Shown here in pieces: positions 42,908 through 50,785 of a stretch of DNA of 64,000 bases (the first letter of the stretch is position 1; the number at the start of each line of letters is the position of its first letter). The stretch is from CAYRYU01 sp964428355. GTDB lineage: Bacteria > Muiribacteriota > Ozemobacteria > Ozemobacterales > Ozemobacteraceae. Below the pieces are notes generated by a model. That model was not told the origin of the DNA. It saw nothing but the letters and a program-made list of their open reading frames with translations, and did no database searches. Where the stretch lies: positions 1-64,000 of the forward strand of contig CAYRYU010000014.1 of assembly GCA_964428355.1 (NCBI GenBank). Direction: 5' to 3'. The translations under genes were made by a program, and so were the position numbers.

Positions 42908-43324
42908 TTACTTCTTCGCCTTTGCAGCGGCCGCCCTGGCGGCCGGCTTGGCGGTTCTGACGGGCTTCTTGGGCCCGAAGATCTGGTTGATGGCGGGGTA
43001 ATAGCCCCCGGCTTTGTTGAATCCCACGTAGACGGTCATGAACAGCAGGAGCTCTTCCAGCTCCTCGCGGGTGATCCCCTGTTTCTTGGCCATCATGATG
43101 TGATTCGCGAACTGGGGGCCGTGGAGCTGCTCGACAATGTCGACCACGAGCGCGATCATGACCTTGGTTTTCTGGCTGAGCAGCGGGCGCCCGAAGGCTT
43201 CGCCCGAAACCCTGATGCAGAAATCGCCGAAGTCGGGGTCGAGGGTCCGAAGGCCCGCCTGGAGCTCAGCGTCTCCGAGAACGGCGTTGTCCCTGGGGGT
43301 GAGCGTCTTCTTCTTGTTCATCAT
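42908..43324 (-). CDS. Carboxymuconolactone-decarboxylase-family (AhpD-like) protein
   Basis: A 138-residue all-helical CMD-fold protein. KTKVMIALVVDIVEQLHGPQFANHIMMAKKQGITREELEE is the family core, and VGFNKAGGYYPAINQIFG is the last helix. The CxxC/CxxxH redox site of AhpD is absent (EQLHGPQFANH keeps only His), so a thiol peroxidase-linked role is unlikely. Like the tautomerase downstream it ends in an Ala/Lys-rich tail (RTAKPAARAAAAKAKK). Confidence 0.88.
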   Translation of the reverse strand: MMNKKKTLTPRDNAVLGDAELQAGLRTLDPDFGDFCIRVSGEAFGRPLLSQKTKVMIALVVDIVEQLHGPQFANHIMMAKKQGITREELEELLLFMTVYVGFNKAGGYYPAINQIFGPKKPVRTAKPAARAAAAKAKK

Positions 43325-43340
43325 CGGTCAGGGCTCCCGC

Positions 43341-43634
43341 TCACTTCTGGGCGAAGAGAGCGCTGAAAGGCATGAACGGGCCCAGGGGGATGACCTCCCA
43401 GGAAGTGATATTGCCCTTGACCATGGGAAGGGTGTCGAGAACCTTCTTCGCCTCGTCGGCCGAAGGACTCTCCATGATCACGACGACTCCGCCGCCGTCA
43501 GGCCGCATGTAAACCTCGCGAAAGAGGCCGTCACCGTAGAGTTTCCAGGCCGCGCCCGCTTCATCCTTGACGAGGGCATACATCTTTTCCTGGGTCACGC
43601 CGGGAAGAGGCTTTCCAAGTGCCAGAATCTTCAT
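43341..43634 (-). CDS. Muconolactone-isomerase-like / dimeric ferredoxin-fold protein
   Basis: A 97-residue small alpha/beta protein. It starts MKILALGKPLPGVTQEKMYAL, with central VVVIMESPSADEAKKVL and a closing WEVIPLGPFMPF. This is the layout of the dimeric alpha-beta barrel group (muconolactone isomerase, YCII, ABM). No catalytic residues can be assigned. It lies 16 bp before the CMD-family gene. Confidence 0.75.
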   Translation of the reverse strand: MKILALGKPLPGVTQEKMYALVKDEAGAAWKLYGDGLFREVYMRPDGGGVVVIMESPSADEAKKVLDTLPMVKGNITSWEVIPLGPFMPFSALFAQK

Positions 43635-43677
43635 TTGATCGTTTCTCCTTGTTTGGGCTACGAATGTGAAAGGGCAG

Positions 43678-43700
43678 GGGAGGGGAAAGCTTCCCCTCCC
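43678..43700 (-). terminator. Intercistronic hairpin after the ABM lipoprotein gene
   Basis: A perfect 10-bp stem GGGAGGGGAA/TTCCCCTCCC with a 3-nt loop, 10 bp after the stop at 43710. Only a short, interrupted pyrimidine tract follows, so termination is probably partial. Confidence 0.55.
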
Positions 43701-43709
43701 TCCGCGGAA

Positions 43710-44576
43710 TTACCGGAATCGGACGCCTGGATAGGCGGACCCGACGTAACTGCTGATGCACTTGAAGATGAAGGGAACCTTCGGTTTCGCCAGGGCGGGA
43801 TCGAGATCGGCGTTGGCGATCGTGGGCAGGAGTTTTTCCGCATCCTGGAGGCTCTGGAAGGTTTTCCACTCCTGGTCCGCCATGAAGATGGTGGGGGAGG
43901 TGTTGAGGGAAGGAACTTCATTGGGAAGTCCCTGATACAGGTCATAAACGAAGTTCGTGTCCTTGGCCCGGGCTATGCCGCTGATCGTGGTGAGTTCGTT
44001 CATGACTTTGTTTTCGCTTCCCGAGGCGGTTTTGAGCCAAAGCACCGCGTTGAGGGGACTGGCGGTGCGGTTTGCCTTGGTGGGGCTCTTGGAGGAATAC
44101 ATGACGGTGACGTTGAACTTGTTTCCACCGTCCGCGGAGGTTGCCAATAGCGGCTTGACGTTGTCCATGAAGATTTGGAACGCGGGGTTGGTGGAGGTCG
44201 CCATATGGAAACCGATCGCTTCCCTGCTCTTCCAGACTTCCTTGATCAGGAAGTAACAGGACGTGGCATTCAGGGTCGTGGTGGCGGGGTCGTAGATCGC
44301 CTCGCTCTGGAACAACTCGTAGCCGGCGCATCCCGCCTCGGCCTGTGAGCCGGGGAGGAAGTCCAGGATGAGCTTCTTGACCTTGTCGATATCGGCAGGA
44401 TTTGCCACGCGGCAGAAACTGGCGACGTAGATGTATGCAGGGGCAGGGGCCGGAGCATAGACCACTTCGTCGTTGTCATCGTGGAACGGGCCGAAAGCGT
44501 TGCAGCCGGAAAGTGCGACGATGATCGAAAGGACTGCTGCAAAAACGAACAATGAACGGACAACCTTGGTAACCAT
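43710..44576 (-). CDS. Lipoprotein with two ABM-like domains
   Basis: A 288-residue protein with signal peptide (LFVFAAVLSIIVA) and lipobox LSGC near residue 25, then a Pro/Ala linker. Two antibiotic-biosynthesis-monooxygenase-like ferredoxin-fold domains follow. The first is at about residues 48-150 (IYVASFCRVANPADIDKVKKL, EAGCAGYELFQSEA, FLIKEVWKSREAIGFHM). The second is at about 155-280, is more divergent, and ends FIFKCISSYVGSAYPG. A lipid-anchored tandem ABM protein is unusual. Substrate unknown. Confidence 0.78.
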   Translation of the reverse strand: MVTKVVRSLFVFAAVLSIIVALSGCNAFGPFHDDNDEVVYAPAPAPAYIYVASFCRVANPADIDKVKKLILDFLPGSQAEAGCAGYELFQSEAIYDPATTTLNATSCYFLIKEVWKSREAIGFHMATSTNPAFQIFMDNVKPLLATSADGGNKFNVTVMYSSKSPTKANRTASPLNAVLWLKTASGSENKVMNELTTISGIARAKDTNFVYDLYQGLPNEVPSLNTSPTIFMADQEWKTFQSLQDAEKLLPTIANADLDPALAKPKVPFIFKCISSYVGSAYPGVRFR

Positions 44577-44603
44577 CTGATGTTCTTCTCCTGTTATTTT
44601 TTT

Positions 44604-44957
44604 CTACTGATTTTTCTGACAAGGGTTGGGAATGACGACTTCTATGAGGTGAAGGGGCTGGTCGCCCAGGACTTCCAGACTATGGGGAACCTTCGGGTAG
44701 GAAGCGAAGAAATCCCCGGGAACCATTTCCTGGGGCTTATCTTCGACCACGAGCCTCATCTTCCCGGACCGGACGAAGGTGAGCCGGATCTCGTCGTGCG
44801 TGTGGTTGGGGCGTTTGTCTCCCGGGTTGAACTTCAGGAGAAAAACCTGCCCGCCGCAGTCGGGAAGATCGATCGCCTCGTTGAGGCCTTCCGAGCCGGA
44901 AATGAAGCGGTTGCGAAAGGGGATCTGGGGAAACCCGGGGATTACCAACTTCTTCAC
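44604..44957 (-). CDS. Cupin-domain protein
   Basis: A 117-residue single cupin. Motif 1 is PGDKRPNHTHDEIRLTFVRSG, with His-x-His and Glu as metal ligands; motif 2 is PGDFFASYPKVPHSLEV, with the last His. It could be an isomerase, dioxygenase or sensor; nothing decides. It is one of two cupins in this cluster (the other at 47918). It overlaps no neighbour and lies 27 bp before the ABM lipoprotein gene. Confidence 0.85.
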   Translation of the reverse strand: MKKLVIPGFPQIPFRNRFISGSEGLNEAIDLPDCGGQVFLLKFNPGDKRPNHTHDEIRLTFVRSGKMRLVVEDKPQEMVPGDFFASYPKVPHSLEVLGDQPLHLIEVVIPNPCQKNQ

Positions 44958-44985
44958 TGCTTTTTCAAACGCCTCCTTTTGGGCT

Positions 44986-45078
44986 CACCACAAAGTCACA
45001 AAGCCACGAAGCGCACAAAGGAAGAAATCCGGGAATTCCCCCTCCGTGCCCTTGGTGATCTCGGTGTCTTTGTGTTGA
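44986..45078. repeat. Dispersed imperfect palindrome, CACAAAG type
   Basis: The left arm has CACCACAAAGTCACAAAGCC; the right arm has GCCCTTGGTGATCTCGGTG and then TCTTTGTG. It occupies most of the 160-bp space between the ThDP-enzyme and cupin genes. Related to the element at 22873. Confidence 0.7.
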
Positions 45079-45117
45079 TCTCCCCTCGGGAAGATCGATA
45101 GGTCCTTTCCCAAGTTC

Positions 45118-46773
45118 CTAGACCCTTCCAAGTTCGAACGGGGGATAGACCTCGGATTCGTGGACCACGTCGATCAGGCAGGGCTTGTTGGAAGCGACCG
45201 CCTTCTTGAAGACGCCCTCGAAATCCTCGAGTTTCTCGACCCGGTACCCATCGGCTCCGCAAGCCTTGGCGTACATCACGTAATCCGGGTTCTTGAATTT
45301 CATGTAGGCGTGCCGCCCGAACATGTCGATCAGGAACTTCTTGATCACGTTGAATTCACCGTTGTTGAAGATCACCCAGGTGACCGGGATGTTGTTCTCG
45401 ACCGCGGTCAGAAGTTCGAACCCGGCCATGAGGTAGTCACCGTCGCCGCACCCCGCCACGACGACCTTGTCGGGGTTGGCGGCCTTGATGCCGATCGCGG
45501 CGTTAACGTGGCTCGCCATCGGGCCGAAGCTTCCCGGGTTCTGGTACCGCTGGTTCTGGTTCAGCTGCAGGTAGCAGTTGAGCCAGAGCATGTTCGAACC
45601 GGCGTCACCGAGCACGATGGCGTTCTCGGGAAGGTTCTTCGACATGATCTTGACCATCTCGGCGGGATGGATCTTCTTGCCGGGGTTCGTCACCGGTTTG
45701 TCGGTGTGAAACTCTTTCTCGAGCTTGACCTTCTCGACAGATTTGACACGCTTGGATAGCTCTTCCCCGATGCCCATGATCGCGGGCTTGGCATCGCTGA
45801 CCAGGCCGATCTGCGCCGGGTAGACCTTGTCGATCTCTTCCCTGTCGATGTTGACGTGGATGAGAGTCTTGTCGACGTAGAGGTCAGGTTTGAAGGCGAA
45901 CGTGGCATTCTGCGCGAAGGAATTTCCGATCGCCAGGACCACCTTCGCTTTCGCGAAATACTTCTTCGCGCCCGGGTCTCCGGAGGTTCCGTAAACCCCG
46001 AGGGCGAGGGGATGATTTTCGGGAAGGATGCCCTTGGAGTCCATGGTGGACACGAACGGGATCTGGTACTTCTCGACGAACTGCAGCAGGTCCTTCTCGG
46101 CGTGGCTCCGGATGCAGCCGTACCCCAGTATGGCAAGTATCGGCTCTTTCTTCTCGATCGCGGCGGCGAGCGTCTGGGCGATCTCGGCGAGCTTGAAACG
46201 GTCGGGAAGGACGGGCTTCTTGTGGATCGAGATCTCCCGGAAGTTGGAGACCTTGGCGATCGTGATATCCTTGGGGATGTGGATGTGAACCGGCCCGGGC
46301 CGTCCCTCGAAAGCCAGATTCACAGCTTCCTCGAGGATGTCGCAGGTCTGGTCGGGATGCTCGATGATGAAGGATTTCTTCGTCGTCGCCCCGAACATGG
46401 CATGGGAATCAGGGGTCCGGTGGATTCCGCCGGTGGACTCGTTCAGTGCTCCCTTTCCGCGCTGGGATTTCGAGGTGTACCCTGTGATGGCGAGCACGGG
46501 GAGCGAATCCGACAGCGCGACCGCCATTCCCGAAAAAAGGTTGAATGCTCCGGGGCCGCCGGTTGCAAAACAAACCCCAAGACGGTCGGAGAACATCGCG
46601 TAGCCGCAGGCCATGAACGAAGCTCCCTGCTCGTTCTTGACTATAACGGTCTTGACCTTCTCGGACTTCTCGAGGGCGAGAAGCATGCTTCCGTTTACCT
46701 GTCCCGAACCTCCGAAGACGTGGGTGACACCCAGGAGTTCCAGGTTCTTTACGATACTCTCATTAACATCCAT
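45118..46773 (-). CDS. Thiamine-diphosphate-dependent enzyme (acetolactate synthase/decarboxylase superfamily)
   Basis: The 551-residue ThDP enzyme has the three-domain layout of IlvB, pyruvate decarboxylase and related proteins. The catalytic Glu is in VKNEQGASFMACGYA near residue 50. The middle domain is GYGCIRSHAEKDLLQ. The ThDP/Mg motif is GCGDGDYLMAGFELLTAV ... FNNGEFN near residues 440-475. The start at 46773 lies 8 bp after the tautomerase gene; longer frames are rejected. The likely reaction is decarboxylation or ligation of a 2-oxo acid; the exact substrate is not clear. Confidence 0.9.
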   Translation of the reverse strand: MDVNESIVKNLELLGVTHVFGGSGQVNGSMLLALEKSEKVKTVIVKNEQGASFMACGYAMFSDRLGVCFATGGPGAFNLFSGMAVALSDSLPVLAITGYTSKSQRGKGALNESTGGIHRTPDSHAMFGATTKKSFIIEHPDQTCDILEEAVNLAFEGRPGPVHIHIPKDITIAKVSNFREISIHKKPVLPDRFKLAEIAQTLAAAIEKKEPILAILGYGCIRSHAEKDLLQFVEKYQIPFVSTMDSKGILPENHPLALGVYGTSGDPGAKKYFAKAKVVLAIGNSFAQNATFAFKPDLYVDKTLIHVNIDREEIDKVYPAQIGLVSDAKPAIMGIGEELSKRVKSVEKVKLEKEFHTDKPVTNPGKKIHPAEMVKIMSKNLPENAIVLGDAGSNMLWLNCYLQLNQNQRYQNPGSFGPMASHVNAAIGIKAANPDKVVVAGCGDGDYLMAGFELLTAVENNIPVTWVIFNNGEFNVIKKFLIDMFGRHAYMKFKNPDYVMYAKACGADGYRVEKLEDFEGVFKKAVASNKPCLIDVVHESEVYPPFELGRV

Positions 46774-46781
46774 CGCTCCGC

Positions 46782-47009
46782 TCACTTTCCATCCTTGGGG
46801 CTGAAATTCCCCTTGGCGAATTGCGGCGGATTCTTCGAAAACAGCTTGCCACCCTTCGCGGCGCAATCGAGGGGATAGCCGTCGAAGAACATGTAGATCC
46901 GGTCTTCAGGGACATTCGTGGTCTGGGAAAAGAGCCGGATGAAATTTTCAGCTAGAAAGACTTTTTGATCCTCTGTAAGTTCAAGACTCTGTATGGTGAT
47001 ACAAGGCAC
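46782..47009 (-). CDS. Short tautomerase (4-OT-like)
   Basis: A 75-residue protein starting MPCITIQSLELTEDQKVFLAENF, with Pro as residue 2 (catalytic base in 4-oxalocrotonate tautomerases), then TTNVPEDRIYMFFDGYP. It is the second member of this superfamily in the cluster. It is immediately upstream of the ThDP enzyme (8 bp), so the two are probably co-translated and act on related keto/enol intermediates. Confidence 0.85.
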   Translation of the reverse strand: MPCITIQSLELTEDQKVFLAENFIRLFSQTTNVPEDRIYMFFDGYPLDCAAKGGKLFSKNPPQFAKGNFSPKDGK

Positions 47010-47043
47010 AGGTCCCCTCCATTTCGGTAGTTGCGGATTTACG

Positions 47044-47069
47044 GCGCCCCCCCGAAACCGGGAGGGCGC
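47044..47069 (-). terminator. Intercistronic hairpin between the DJ-1/PfpI and tautomerase genes
   Basis: GCGCCC-C-CCCG / CGGG-A-GGGCGC with a 4-nt loop and one mismatch. No U-tract follows. It may stabilise or process the transcript. Confidence 0.45.
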
Positions 47070-47083
47070 TCCGGTTCAATGAA

Positions 47084-47860
47084 TCACTTGAGGGTCGCGA
47101 GCACTTCGACGATCTTGTTGCCGTAGGCAATCGAGGATTCGACGGAAGTTCCGGTCACGAAGGGCCAATCGTATACCACGGTGGGATGGTCGCGGTTCGC
47201 CCAGATGTTGGCGACGCATTTTCCCTCGGGGCCGACCGCATCGCGGACGAGGGGTTCCAACGGCCACAGGAAACCGGGGGTGTGGACATTGGTCATCTTG
47301 TTGTCTCCCGATTCGCCGTACAGGTCATAGGTGAAATCGAAATCGGGGCCGTAGAAATCCCATTTGTCGGGATGGGCGGCGATCTTCTTTCCCCAGATGA
47401 TGGATTTGCCCTCATTGAGGCAATTGCGGCAGTAAACCAGGGTGGTGACGGAATAGCAAAGTGCCCCGATCAGCTTGTTGGTGTTGTAGGCTTCCATGAT
47501 GAGCTTGTGAACGTTGTAGTTGTTGCACATGTCGATCATGGCTCCCAGGCCGCCGGTGAGGACGATGGCATCATAATCCGCCATCTTGACATCCTTGTAT
47601 TTCAGGGGTTTGGCCCACTCGTCGCCGTCGGTGAGTTCCTTGATGCGCTTGCAGACGTCGGGCGGATTGGTGTGGACCTTGATGATCGGATCGAAAAACT
47701 CGGGGTCGCAGCTCACCTTGAGGGGAAGGGGTTTCAGCCCGCGGGGAGTGGCGAGGGTGACCTTGTGGCCAGCCTTCTTGATGATGTCCCAGGGGGCTTG
47801 GAGCTCTTCGCCCCAGGTGCCGTAGTTGGTCGCGAGGATGATTACCTTCTTGCCTGCCAT
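47084..47860 (-). CDS. DJ-1/PfpI-superfamily protein (long form)
   Basis: A 258-residue class-I-GATase-fold protein. It has KKVIILATNYGTWGEELQAPW, the acidic residue in this first loop, and ADYDAIVLTGGLGAMIDM. The nucleophile elbow is LIGALCYSVTTLVY near residue 135. The late VVYDWPFVTGTSVESS is where Hsp31-type enzymes place further residues. Members include glyoxalase III/Hsp31-like proteins. It follows the cupin gene by 57 bp. Confidence 0.88.
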   Translation of the reverse strand: MAGKKVIILATNYGTWGEELQAPWDIIKKAGHKVTLATPRGLKPLPLKVSCDPEFFDPIIKVHTNPPDVCKRIKELTDGDEWAKPLKYKDVKMADYDAIVLTGGLGAMIDMCNNYNVHKLIMEAYNTNKLIGALCYSVTTLVYCRNCLNEGKSIIWGKKIAAHPDKWDFYGPDFDFTYDLYGESGDNKMTNVHTPGFLWPLEPLVRDAVGPEGKCVANIWANRDHPTVVYDWPFVTGTSVESSIAYGNKIVEVLATLK

Positions 47861-47917
47861 TTGTAACTCCTTGTTTTGTTTTCCGCAAAACCCTTTCGGG
47901 TCTTGATCAGATCGAAT

Positions 47918-48259
47918 CTATGCCTTTTTCTTATTGGGGAAATCGCTCTCGGGTCGCGTGGGGTGGAAGACGTCGATCGCCTCAGTCTCGCCGACCGCGG
48001 TGAAAGCGTGCGGAACGTTTGGCGGGATCATATAGGCGTCGCCTGCCCTCAATTCAGCCTTCTCGCCGCCGATGGTCATGCTGAAACCACCCTTGATGCA
48101 GTATCCGAACTGTTCGGAGGGGTGCTGGTGGAGCTTGACCTCGGATCCGTCGGCCATGTTCCAATGAAAAACCGTCAGGTGGGTTCCCGTTCCGAGATGC
48201 TGGAAAATGACGCCTCCGCCGATGTTCTCCTTCTTGATCTTGTCATGAAAACAATACAT
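47918..48259 (-). CDS. Cupin-domain protein, first gene of the small-enzyme cluster
   Basis: A 113-residue single cupin. HWNMADGSEVKLHQHPSEQFGYCIKGG carries the metal-binding His residues and Glu; the second motif is RAGDAYMIPPNVPHAF. The ATG at 48259 is set by AGGAGG 5 nt upstream; the longer frame to 48361 has no RBS. It lies at the divergent 280-bp spacer with the 48540 gene, which should hold the promoter of this cluster, although I found no convincing hexamers. Confidence 0.85.
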   Translation of the reverse strand: MYCFHDKIKKENIGGGVIFQHLGTGTHLTVFHWNMADGSEVKLHQHPSEQFGYCIKGGFSMTIGGEKAELRAGDAYMIPPNVPHAFTAVGETEAIDVFHPTRPESDFPNKKKA

Positions 48260-48539
48260 TCTTCCTCCTGATTGGGCGAAGATGAAACCGCCGAAAACCG
48301 GTTTTGTAAAATGCGTACCTTGCGCCAATTGAAGGTACCCCAACTGCCGGGCAAAAGGCAAGACTCTTCTTTCAATTAATTGCGAAAAAATTCACTCCCT
48401 TCCATCTAGTTTGGACCCAAAGGCGCTTTTGCCGTTCCGGTGCCAAATTTTATCCCTTCAGTGTGCGGAAAAGTTTCCCGGGAGGTTTGCTTTTTTCAAC
48501 GCGGGCGATACCATTGACAATGAATAAGGAGTGCTTGCC

Positions 48540-50651
48540 ATGAAGCGTTCAACCCTTTCCCTCTGGCTGGTTTCCCTTCTTCTGGTCATCCTTCCCGCTT
48601 TCGGGAAAGAAGTTGCCAAGATAGGGATCTACGCAGGGACATTCGACCCGCTTCACGATGGTCATCTCAATCTGGCCCGGGAAGCCGCGACCCACCTGGG
48701 GCTCGACAAGGTTCTCATCGTCCCCAACGCTTCCAACAAGCGGAAGCCAGGAATGTCTCCCCTGGCGGAACGGCATCCCGCCATTGCGGACGCCCTTCGA
48801 GAACTGGGAGATTCCCGCCTCGAGCTTCTTCCCCAGGAGGCGATCGAAGCGGCGGATGCCGGGGGGCCACCGGGCGACGCTCCCCGGAGACTTCTTGATG
48901 CCGCTTCGACCCGGCATCCCGGGGCAACCGTTTTCCAGATCCTGGGATCCGATTCCTTTTGGAAGATTCTCGAAAAAAATGACCTTCCCAAACCCGGGGA
49001 GAAATGGGTGATCGCGGTCAAACCTCGTGCAGGAGAGCCTCCCCTGGATCCCAGGATCGTCGGACCGCTCCAGCAAAAGGGCATTCTGACAATCCTTCCC
49101 GAGGGGGAAAAGGAGTTGTCCTCGACCGCCGTCCGGAAAGCCGCAAAGGCCGGGAACTGGGTCTTTTTGAAAGAGAACCTTTCCCCCGCCGTTTTTCGGC
49201 ATGTCGTGCTGAACGGGATGTATGGAATCGCCTCCTCGCCTGGGTGGCTGGATGCGTTGCTCGCCCTCGATCCCGACAACGACATCGGGTCCTTCTCTTC
49301 GGGGGCTGGGATGATACGTTGTTTCCCGATTCCTGCAGTGGGAAACCCGGGTGGAGGTTTTCCCGAGGTTTCCCCTGATTCCCATGCATGCTCGATCGAT
49401 CCTGGAGAAAGGCACACACTGGGGGACCTTCAAGCCTATGTTCGACAACGCCTGACACCTTTGGGAATGATGATCCTGGGTCATCACGAGGTGCGAATCC
49501 AACTTGTTAAGGGTCTCAGGAGCAGGGTGGGGGATTTACTGCTCCACCATGGCATCAGGAAGGCAATCGAGGTAACCCGTTCCCGGGACTACATAACTCT
49601 CGGTATCGTGCTTGGGAAAGACCGCTCAGGGGAATGGCGGGCCTTCATCGGCGACATCTATGGCCGCTCCCGGCTTCTCCACACGGAAGCGATGATCTCC
49701 GTTGCGCTTCGGTGTGCCCGCCGCCCTCCGGACGATTTCACGGTCGTGGATTTTCCCGCGGGGGTGAAGGAAGCCGACTTCCTCCGGGAAGTCTTTCGGA
49801 GCGCATTGGAACGGGTTCCCCCAGGGGTCTCGGATCTTGCGATCATCGGATATCACTGGAAGGTGCAACAGCAGATGAACCTTCGCCTTGCCGCCTGGAA
49901 GAGGTATCCCAGCCATTGGTCGGTCCTTGATGGGCGGATCGCGGCAGGGATGGCACGATTCAAGCCCGAGATGCGTCGTCCCCAAACATTGCCCCAGTGG
50001 CCGCGGCGCCATTTCGAGGGCTGGGATCTCCCCTTCAGTTTCCTTTTTTTCCAAAACTCCCGTGGTGATCCTTTCACCGTGCTCCTCACCCGAAACGTCT
50101 ACGGCGATCAGCTTCCCGCACTAATGGACGTCCTATATCGGGAAAAAGGGGTCAGAAGGTTCGTTCTATTCGGAAGTGGTGGAGCTCTTGACCCAGAACT
50201 GGCAATCGGAGACCTGGTCGCTCCCCGGGAAGTCTCTTCGAAATGCCTGGAAGGCCGCTTTGTTCCGGTTTCTTTCCGATGGGCTCCGGCCCGCTTGCGA
50301 TCCCAGGAGGCGGAACGGCCTATCCGGTTTCACCGGTTTTTTTCCGTGTGGTCACCTCTTGAGGAAACTTCCTCGAGGATCGAATCCTTCCGCCGAGCCG
50401 GGGTCGGAGTCGTCGACGTCGAGCTGGGGTTCCTTCCCGTTTGGTTGAATTCAGTTGGGAAATCCCCCGTCGAAGTCCGATGCCTTACGATCGTCTCGGA
50501 CCTTCCCGGTTCGGATCGCTCTCTGGAAAAGCTCTCCGAATCCGAAACCGAGCTCAACCAATCGTTCAGAAGCGCTGTTGATCGCATACTCCAGGAGTTC
50601 GATCTCGTTGCCCCCTCCGACCACCGGATCCCCCGGCTGGAAAGACCCTGA
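48540..50651 (+). CDS. Exported fusion: NadD-like nucleotidyltransferase plus nucleoside-phosphorylase-like domain
   Basis: A 703-residue protein with a signal peptide (LSLWLVSLLLVILPAFG). Residues about 28-220 form a NadD-like nucleotidyltransferase. The signature is intact (GIYAGTFDPLHDGHLNLA), followed by KVLIVPN, FQILGSDSFWKIL and ELSSTAVRKA (the SSTxxR site). Residues about 290-480 are unassigned. From about 530 the sequence resembles the purine/uridine phosphorylase fold: FVLFGSGGALDPELAIGDLVAP and GVGVVDVELGFLPVWL, then TIVSDLPGSD. AAGGAG 9 nt upstream fixes the start. An exported NadD domain is odd, since ATP is not expected outside the cytoplasm. Confidence 0.72.
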   Translation: MKRSTLSLWLVSLLLVILPAFGKEVAKIGIYAGTFDPLHDGHLNLAREAATHLGLDKVLIVPNASNKRKPGMSPLAERHPAIADALRELGDSRLELLPQEAIEAADAGGPPGDAPRRLLDAASTRHPGATVFQILGSDSFWKILEKNDLPKPGEKWVIAVKPRAGEPPLDPRIVGPLQQKGILTILPEGEKELSSTAVRKAAKAGNWVFLKENLSPAVFRHVVLNGMYGIASSPGWLDALLALDPDNDIGSFSSGAGMIRCFPIPAVGNPGGGFPEVSPDSHACSIDPGERHTLGDLQAYVRQRLTPLGMMILGHHEVRIQLVKGLRSRVGDLLLHHGIRKAIEVTRSRDYITLGIVLGKDRSGEWRAFIGDIYGRSRLLHTEAMISVALRCARRPPDDFTVVDFPAGVKEADFLREVFRSALERVPPGVSDLAIIGYHWKVQQQMNLRLAAWKRYPSHWSVLDGRIAAGMARFKPEMRRPQTLPQWPRRHFEGWDLPFSFLFFQNSRGDPFTVLLTRNVYGDQLPALMDVLYREKGVRRFVLFGSGGALDPELAIGDLVAPREVSSKCLEGRFVPVSFRWAPARLRSQEAERPIRFHRFFSVWSPLEETSSRIESFRRAGVGVVDVELGFLPVWLNSVGKSPVEVRCLTIVSDLPGSDRSLEKLSESETELNQSFRSAVDRILQEFDLVAPSDHRIPRLERP

Positions 50652-50683
50652 CCCCAGGCCCGAGTCCCTACCCCAACCTGTGC

Positions 50684-50701
50684 CTTGAAGGCTCAAGTTT
50701 T
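50684..50701 (+). terminator. Weak terminator-like hairpin
   Basis: A 5-bp stem CTTGA/TCAAG with a 4-nt loop followed by TTTT, 32 bp after the stop of the fusion gene. Confidence 0.3.
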
Positions 50702-50785
50702 CATTCCGCCCCCCCTTATCGCAAAGAAAATCCTGCATCCTGCCGATAATAGGGACGCAAATCTTCATTGATGGGGGCTTGGCAG

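Noticed and set aside
48311..48328. Sigma-54-like TTGGCGCAAGGTACGCA on the minus strand before the cupin gene
   Set aside because: Spacing is right but only about two thirds of the consensus bases match; too weak to list.
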